Source: Nitrososphaeria archaeon (GTDB lineage: Archaea; Thermoproteota; Nitrososphaeria; Nitrososphaerales; JACAEJ01). Taken from it: 33,972 nt of DNA. The translations under genes were made by a program, and so were the position numbers. Below, one piece after another: positions 28,837 through 33,972 of this stretch. The notes under the pieces are model-generated. The model was not told where the DNA came from, did not search any database, and saw only the letters and a list, made by a program, of their open reading frames with translations. The stretch is taken from positions 1 through 33,972 of the forward strand of contig JARVKD010000011.1 of NCBI GenBank assembly GCA_029775875.1. The letters run 5' to 3'. Numbering within the stretch: the stretch's first letter is position 1; the number at the start of each line of letters is the position of its first letter.

Positions 28837-30438
28837 TCATCCTTGATTTCCAATACGAAAATTTTTTATTTTTTCTACTATTAATCTATAAGCATAGCCA
28901 CCTATTAGAGCCATGGCACTAGCGTCTATTATATTATCAGACACAGCAGTTGTAGCCCATTGAAAACTATTATCCTTGAACTCTATGAAAACTCTAACAG
29001 TTGATGCTGTACCACTGGCGCTATCGACAACTGTTACTTTATAGTTGATAAGGTTGACACTTTTTAGCTGAGGAAAGCACTTTAATAGAGCTTTTCTTAA
29101 AGCTTGATCCAAAGCATGAACAGGACCGACTCCTATTGAAGCCTCATATAATACTTCATCATCGACCTTTACCATGACTTCGCCACTAGTGAATTTGAAA
29201 TTGTTCTTCATAGTAGAAACTCTCCAAAGCTGGACTTGAAAGGGATAGAGATTGTAACCTAGAGCTTTTAAGAAGATCAAATGAACAGTAGCATTGGCAT
29301 CCTCAAAATGATAGCCTTGGGCTTCCATATTCTTTATTTCATTTAGAACTTTATCCACTACCTCGCTTTGTTTATCCAATTTTATTCCTAACCTTAAAGC
29401 CATATTCATCACACCCGCTCTTCCTGATAACTCTGAAATAGAAAGTTCTCTGCGATTACCTACTAAAGAAGGTTCTATATGCTCGTAAGCCCTTGGTTGC
29501 TTCAATATGGCATCTATGTGCACGCCACCTTTATGGGCAAAGGCGTTCTTTCCAACATAAGGCTGATAAGGATTTGGAGGCAAGTTTGTCAATTCATATA
29601 CATACTTTGAAAGATCCGATAAATCCTTTAACTGCTCATTTATCGGTTTATTATTAACTAAAGCTCTAAGACCCATCTTCAATTGGAGAGTCGGTAATAA
29701 TTGGCAAAGGTCAGCATTGCCGCATCTCTCTCCAAGACCATTTATCGTAGTTTGAACATGATTTACACCTTTTAATATAGCTATGAGAGTATTGGCTATT
29801 GCAAGCCCAGAATCGTTATGGCAATGAATCCCAATAGGCGCTTTTAATTCAGCCTTTGTTCTCTCAACTATACTTTGAACATCTGTAATTAAAGCCCCTC
29901 CATTTGTATCACAGAGCACTATAACCTTTGCTCCAGCTTCTTCTGCCTTCTTTACCACCTTTAATGCGTACTCATGATTATCCTTAAAACCATCAAAAAA
30001 ATGCTCAGCATCAAATATAACATCGAGGTTGTGATTTTTAAGATACTCTATAGAATCTTCGACCATTCTTAAATTTTCATCTAATGTAGTTTGCAATACC
30101 TCAGTGACATGCAAATTCCAAGCCTTGCCAAATATAACTGCAGTCTTTACTTCTGTCTCAAGAAGAGCATTAAGCATAGAATCCTTGCCAGGTTTGACAT
30201 CTTTCTTCCTCGTGCTACCGAAGGCAACTATCTCCGAATTTTTTAAGGATATATTCTTGATGACTTTGAAGAACTCCATATCCTTAGGATTAGAGCCAGG
30301 CCATCCTCCCTCAATGTATCTTACTCCTAATTCATCTAATCTTTGAGCTATGCTTAGTTTATCTTGTAGGGAGAAGCTTATCCCATAGGTCTGAGCTCCA
30401 TCTCTAAGAGTAGTATCAAGAATCTCTATGTAATCCAA
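28837..30438 (-). CDS. cimA: (R)-citramalate synthase
   Basis: A 533-residue member of the homocitrate/isopropylmalate/citramalate synthase family: EILDTTLRDGAQTYGISFSLQDKLSIAQRLDELGVRYIEGGWPGSNPKD at the N-terminus, IGIHCHNDSGLAIANTLIAILKGVNHVQTTINGLGERCGNADL in the barrel, and a C-terminal LeuA-type regulatory domain (GEVMVKVDDEVLYEASIGVGPVHALDQALRKAL). EGGWPGSNPKD and the long body are typical of the citramalate synthase branch that makes 2-oxobutanoate for isoleucine from pyruvate and acetyl-CoA. TTG 30438 is the start, supported by GGAGGT seven bases upstream. It is a single gene. Confidence 0.87.
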   Translation of the reverse strand: MDYIEILDTTLRDGAQTYGISFSLQDKLSIAQRLDELGVRYIEGGWPGSNPKDMEFFKVIKNISLKNSEIVAFGSTRKKDVKPGKDSMLNALLETEVKTAVIFGKAWNLHVTEVLQTTLDENLRMVEDSIEYLKNHNLDVIFDAEHFFDGFKDNHEYALKVVKKAEEAGAKVIVLCDTNGGALITDVQSIVERTKAELKAPIGIHCHNDSGLAIANTLIAILKGVNHVQTTINGLGERCGNADLCQLLPTLQLKMGLRALVNNKPINEQLKDLSDLSKYVYELTNLPPNPYQPYVGKNAFAHKGGVHIDAILKQPRAYEHIEPSLVGNRRELSISELSGRAGVMNMALRLGIKLDKQSEVVDKVLNEIKNMEAQGYHFEDANATVHLIFLKALGYNLYPFQVQLWRVSTMKNNFKFTSGEVMVKVDDEVLYEASIGVGPVHALDQALRKALLKCFPQLKSVNLINYKVTVVDSASGTASTVRVFIEFKDNSFQWATTAVSDNIIDASAMALIGGYAYRLIVEKIKNFRIGNQG

Positions 30439-30660
30439 ATCTATGACCTCCTTAGCAAGTCTTGAACAATATTAGTAATATAAGGATAACTAAAAGAAAA
30501 TTTTTCATTAATACTCTTTTCCCATTACTTCATCATTCAGAGATATGAATTTTTATCATGGATGAAGTTCTTATTTTTATTGAAATTTTATACTCTCTTT
30601 CACTTCATTTTACTATAGCAAGGAAGAATTGGCAAAAGGGTTAAGATAGGGAGAGCAACC

Positions 30661-30783
30661 ATGTATAGAATAGATAGAGAGCATCCATTGGTTAAAAGAT
30701 TGAATGAAATCATTAACGAAATTTCTTTACAAATGGCTGAGCAAGAATTGGAAAAGATGAAGAGAGAAGTTTCTGTAACCTAG
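30661..30783 (+). CDS. Small 40-residue ORF upstream of the restriction-modification gene
   Basis: An ATG frame of 40 codons with AGGGAG about seven bases upstream: YRIDREHPLVKRLNEIINEI, then SLQMAEQELEKMKREVSVT. It is highly charged and probably helical. It is 70 bases before the fused restriction-modification gene on the same strand. It may be a small regulator, an uncharacterised conserved peptide, or a remnant of a longer gene; the start 'INREHPLVK'-like segment resembles pieces seen in larger defence-linked proteins, but that is only an impression. The remaining bases from 30439 to 30853 are AT-rich and show nothing else. Confidence 0.4.
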   Translation: MYRIDREHPLVKRLNEIINEISLQMAEQELEKMKREVSVT

Positions 30784-30853
30784 AAGATCAGGTGTTAACA
30801 ATACGTTAGGAAGTTTTTTAAGATAGAAAGGACGAATTAAGAAAGGAATTATA

Positions 30854-33760
30854 TTGACGACTCAAATGTCAAGTCGCTTTGTTTCAGAACGCGACTTTGT
30901 AGCTAATTACATATTGCCTAAGTTGAAAGAGGCAAGTAGGATTATTGGAAAAGCGGATGTCGTTGAATTTCACGTTGAGAAATCTATCGACGGCATAGCC
31001 GATTTGACTGCTGAGAAAGGCGGTAAAGGTCTTTTTGTGTTAGAGGCAAAGTTCAAGAAGAAGATCGGTAAAGTCGAGCATGATATAGAGCCTCGTGACC
31101 CAGATGTAATAAACCAAGCCGTGAATTATGCAGTTTTTGGTGGCTTTCCTTATTATCTAACTTGCAACGCTAAAAGAATAGTTCTATTTCAATTAAGACC
31201 AGGAATTAAAGCCTATGAGAGTGAAATAGCATCGTATGAATATGATGTTCATCCAAATTGGGCTGAAGAGATTCTAAAAGCAACTCTCGAATTAATTCCT
31301 ATTCGCCTTAAGCCTTTAGATGATACTCTTGTTGATACCCTTCATGAGGCATTTAATGATCTTTACCCAGAATTTCTATCATCGCTAAAGGATAGACTGA
31401 AGGATAAAAGATTTCATGATAAGTATGTCGATTGGCTTGAAAGTCAAGGTATTGAGTTTAATGATGAGAATAATAGGCTGATAGCGGAGCAGTCCACATA
31501 TTTACAGATTAACAAACTTCTATTCTATCAAGTCATTAGAGTAATTTACCCCAATAGGTTAAGCCCGCTTAAGATTAAAGAGGATGAAGATGTTTCTGAT
31601 GCTTTGAATAGATTTTATGCTGAGGCTAGAGCAATAGATTATGCTCCAATTTATGAGAGCGATATTATAAGTGAAATTCCTTTCACAATAAGGGCTAAGG
31701 AGCGAATAAGAACGCTCCTTGATACATTAAATGAATTTGACTTTTCAAAGATGGAGAGTGACTTCCTTGGTAGAGTTTATGAGAAACTCATCACACCTAT
31801 TGAAAGGAAGAGGCTCGGACAATTCTATACTCCTCCAGGTATAGTCGATTTTATAATTCAACTCACATTAAGGCAACCTAATGCAATAGTTTTAGACCCA
31901 GGTTGTGGTTCAGGTTCATTTCTTGTTAAAGCGTATCATAAATTGCGTGAACTTAATGGCATACCTAAGTATGCTTCTGGAGCCCTTGGAGAAACATTCC
32001 ATAAGCAGTTATTGGAGCAAATATATGGTGTTGATATTAATCAGTTTCCAGCCCATCTATCAGTGATTAGCCTTGCAATTCAGAATCCTAAGGCTAAGAT
32101 TGATAAAGTGAACGTTATTGTAAATGATTTCTTTAACGTTAAGCCTGGTCAAGCCACTCTATCGGGCTTTGAGAGTATAACGACTGAAGGCAAGAGAACT
32201 TTGATTGAATTGCCACCATATTTTGATGTGGTCGTTGCTAATCCACCTTACATAAGGCAAGAACTCTTAGGTGATAAAGAGAAGCGTAAGATTAAGGAAT
32301 TAATTGAAGGAGAATACAAAGGCAAGGTGTTTATAGGAGCCCCAATAAAGAAGGTTTCAGATGCTATAATTCTCGACAAGCAGAGCGATATTTACATTTA
32401 CTTCTTTATTCATGGAATAAGGCTCCTAAGGAACAATGGCTACTTAGGTTTTATATCTTCAAACAAGTGGCTTGAGGTAGGCTATGGAGAACCTTTCCAA
32501 AAATTTCTACTTGATTATACGAAAATACACTATGTCATTGAGTTTGATAGAGCCGTATTCCCTGATGCTGAGGTAGATACTGCTGTGACAATTTTGGAAA
32601 AAGAGGGTAATAAAGCAAAGCGGAACAATAACCTAGTAAAATTTGTAAGGCTTAAGCAAAAGATGGATTTGAATACGCAATTAAGACTTATTAGTGAAGT
32701 TAAAGAGAGTTTTGAGGACGAAAGAATCAGAATCAATTTAGTTAATCAAGGCGATCTTAAGCCTAGTAAATGGAATGTATATCTAAGGGCTCCACCCGTC
32801 TACTTTAAGTTGATTAATAATCCACTTCTCAAGCCAGCCAATGAATTACCAATCGAAATATACCGAGGTCCTACACCAGGTTGTAATGAATATTTTATCT
32901 TAGACAAAGAATATGCTAAAGAATGGGAGATAGAATCTGATTATTTATGCCCTGTTATCACTTCACCTAAAGATATTTACGGTCTAATAGTTAAGAAGAA
33001 TACGATTAACACTTACTTCTTCTGGTGCCATAAACATAAAAATCAATTAAAAGGCACTAATGCCCTAAAATATATCGAGTATGGAGAGAAACTGAAGGTT
33101 CAGGTGGGAAGGAAGTCTGAAAGAAGTGATAGAAATGTCAGACTTTTGCCACAATTAGAGACTATTAAGAACCGTGACCCATGGTATGGTTTACCAGAAC
33201 AAGAACCAGGTCATTTATTAGTTCCAAGAATGGTGAGGAAAAAATTCAGAGTATATTACAATGCTGATCATGTGCAAGCCAAAGACACATTTAACTGTAT
33301 AAAATTAAGAGAAGGTAACCCAAAGGCTTTAGCAGGGTATCTCAATTCCTCAACGGGACGATTTTTGGTCGAATTGGCTTCGAGGGCATATACGGGAATG
33401 CTCGAACTGCAAACCTATGAACTTAAACAATTACCACTGTTGGATGTCACCAAGATTAAACCGGATGATATTGAAAAGATATCTAGGAAGTTTGATGAAC
33501 TCTCAAACGCTGTGCAGAATTTAGTTCTAGCAGAAGAAGAACTAGAAAAATCAAAATCCAAGACAAAGAAAGAGCGAGGATTATTCGAAGATGAAATCCG
33601 CCAAAAACTCGATTCAGCGATCGAGAACGAAAGAAAAGCGCAAAAAGAACTTGATGAAACTATCTATGACATCCTTAATCTAAAACCAAGTGAGAGAAAG
33701 CAAATCGAACATGGATTATTAGAATTACAAGAAATACGAAGGCTCAGAACTCAAGTATAG
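30854..33760 (+). CDS. Fused type II restriction-modification enzyme (type IIG, Eco57I-like)
   Basis: A 968-residue protein combining cleavage, adenine methylation and target recognition. The N-terminal 130 residues look like a PD-(D/E)xK nuclease: GIADLTAEKGGKGLFVLEAKFKKK (Asp50, Glu64, Lys66). An adenine-N6 methyltransferase follows: TPPGIVDFIIQL, motif I IVLDPGCGSGSFL near residue 348, and catalytic motif IV VVANPPYIRQE near 462. The rest (about 600-880) is a TaqI-C-like target-recognition region, with YLNSSTGRFLVELAS...LQTYELKQLPL typical of these domains. The final 90 residues are a predicted coiled coil (EEELEKSKSKTKKERG...). The likely start is TTG 30854; ATG 30866 is the alternative. 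Type IIG enzymes act alone and need no partner. Motifs are intact. Confidence 0.87.
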   Translation: MTTQMSSRFVSERDFVANYILPKLKEASRIIGKADVVEFHVEKSIDGIADLTAEKGGKGLFVLEAKFKKKIGKVEHDIEPRDPDVINQAVNYAVFGGFPYYLTCNAKRIVLFQLRPGIKAYESEIASYEYDVHPNWAEEILKATLELIPIRLKPLDDTLVDTLHEAFNDLYPEFLSSLKDRLKDKRFHDKYVDWLESQGIEFNDENNRLIAEQSTYLQINKLLFYQVIRVIYPNRLSPLKIKEDEDVSDALNRFYAEARAIDYAPIYESDIISEIPFTIRAKERIRTLLDTLNEFDFSKMESDFLGRVYEKLITPIERKRLGQFYTPPGIVDFIIQLTLRQPNAIVLDPGCGSGSFLVKAYHKLRELNGIPKYASGALGETFHKQLLEQIYGVDINQFPAHLSVISLAIQNPKAKIDKVNVIVNDFFNVKPGQATLSGFESITTEGKRTLIELPPYFDVVVANPPYIRQELLGDKEKRKIKELIEGEYKGKVFIGAPIKKVSDAIILDKQSDIYIYFFIHGIRLLRNNGYLGFISSNKWLEVGYGEPFQKFLLDYTKIHYVIEFDRAVFPDAEVDTAVTILEKEGNKAKRNNNLVKFVRLKQKMDLNTQLRLISEVKESFEDERIRINLVNQGDLKPSKWNVYLRAPPVYFKLINNPLLKPANELPIEIYRGPTPGCNEYFILDKEYAKEWEIESDYLCPVITSPKDIYGLIVKKNTINTYFFWCHKHKNQLKGTNALKYIEYGEKLKVQVGRKSERSDRNVRLLPQLETIKNRDPWYGLPEQEPGHLLVPRMVRKKFRVYYNADHVQAKDTFNCIKLREGNPKALAGYLNSSTGRFLVELASRAYTGMLELQTYELKQLPLLDVTKIKPDDIEKISRKFDELSNAVQNLVLAEEELEKSKSKTKKERGLFEDEIRQKLDSAIENERKAQKELDETIYDILNLKPSERKQIEHGLLELQEIRRLRTQV

Positions 33761-33868
33761 AAGACTCTTCGAAGGTAAGAAAGAATAGATTATTTTGTCT
33801 ATTTCTTGTCTCTTTTAGTAAAAAGGAATACTTCTGGCACTTGCTTTGAATATTCATTCCATTTTAAA

Positions 33869-33972
33869 TCATATTATTTTGTTCAAATCCAGAATCTCTA
33901 AAGCAACTATATCTTTGCCATCATCATAGAAGAATATTACAAAACCGTCTTCTGTAGGCTCGCCTATTGGCT
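33869..33972 (-). CDS. DUF2283-like protein, C-terminal part (partial)
   Basis: The last 34 codons of a minus-strand gene that runs off the right edge, with its stop at 33869-33871. The visible part reads IGEPTEDGFVIFFYDDGKDIVALEILDLNKII. The pattern 'D...(V/I)VaLEILdlnk' is the C-terminal half of DUF2283 proteins (about 60-75 residues), which are small beta-rich proteins often paired with DUF4258 in candidate toxin-antitoxin operons. The partner gene would be outside the window. The intervening 33761-33868 is AT-rich with nothing assigned. Confidence 0.55.
   Translation of the reverse strand, partial: PIGEPTEDGFVIFFYDDGKDIVALEILDLNKII

Noticed and set aside
1-33972. CRISPR arrays, insertion sequences, prophage genes or rRNA
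   Set aside because: No regularly spaced repeats, transposase, integrase or rRNA motifs were seen on either strand. The VapBC pair and the restriction-modification gene are the only conflict-type genes.

Overview
The window is archaeal and AT-rich. The evidence is ribosomal protein eS17, the KEOPS subunit Cgi121, a tRNA-Val interrupted by a bulge-helix-bulge intron, TATA boxes and GGTG-type ribosome binding sites, frequent TTG/GTG starts, an aKMT-like methyltransferase, and several enzymes of the tetrahydromethanopterin (H4MPT) C1 pathway. The mix of H4MPT genes, alpha-glucan enzymes and a non-canonical tRNA intron fits a TACK-lineage archaeon, perhaps Bathyarchaeia. That placement is inference, because no rRNA is present and no search was possible.

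Layout. (1) 1-3970: the start of an APC-type transporter (-), then eS17, a MoaD/ThiS-like protein and Cgi121 (+), a radical SAM/SPASM protein and a class II HMG-CoA reductase (-), and tRNA-Val(GAC) with a 17-nt intron at position 28/29. (2) 3975-15556: an alpha-glucan island. It holds three full GT-B glycosyltransferases, two 'half' glycosyltransferases that keep only the N-terminal domain, two small winged-helix-like proteins, two GH57 enzymes, one GH15 glucoamylase-like enzyme and one GT35 phosphorylase-like enzyme. The order winged-helix / half-GT / full GT occurs twice on the minus strand. The third GT (plus strand) carries the winged-helix domain fused to its C-terminus, and this domain is clearly related to the neighbouring stand-alone winged-helix protein. 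(3) 15557-15934: 378 bases without a protein gene, containing a GC-rich structured element that looks like a small RNA gene with its own TATA box and terminator-like hairpin. (4) 15935-20432: an apparently circularly permuted alkaline-phosphatase-superfamily protein, a hemerythrin-rubredoxin fusion, a small HExxH protein, a lone RAM (Lrp ligand-binding) domain, a PNPOx-like flavoprotein and aspartate kinase. (5) 20601-26057: C1 genes fwdC, mch, an mptN-like ligase, ftr and mer, plus two small proteins of unknown function. (6) 26191-33972: a VapBC pair, an aKMT-like methyltransferase, a CBS protein fused to a ribosome-hibernation (HPF-like) domain, citramalate synthase, a 40-residue small ORF, a fused restriction-modification enzyme and the end of a DUF2283-like gene.

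How the genes may work together: the island has both synthesis-type (GT-B) and breakdown-type (GH57, GH15, GT35) enzymes for an intracellular alpha-glucan. Winged-helix domains are embedded in it, and inverted repeats lie at the divergent promoter between the two winged-helix-containing genes. The most interesting proposal is a locally regulated glucan system in which GT-like proteins are coupled to DNA-binding domains. The C1 genes cover formyl-methanofuran through methyl-H4MPT, except the methylene-H4MPT dehydrogenase, which is not in the window. No mcr or CODH/ACS gene is seen here, so methanogenesis cannot be judged.
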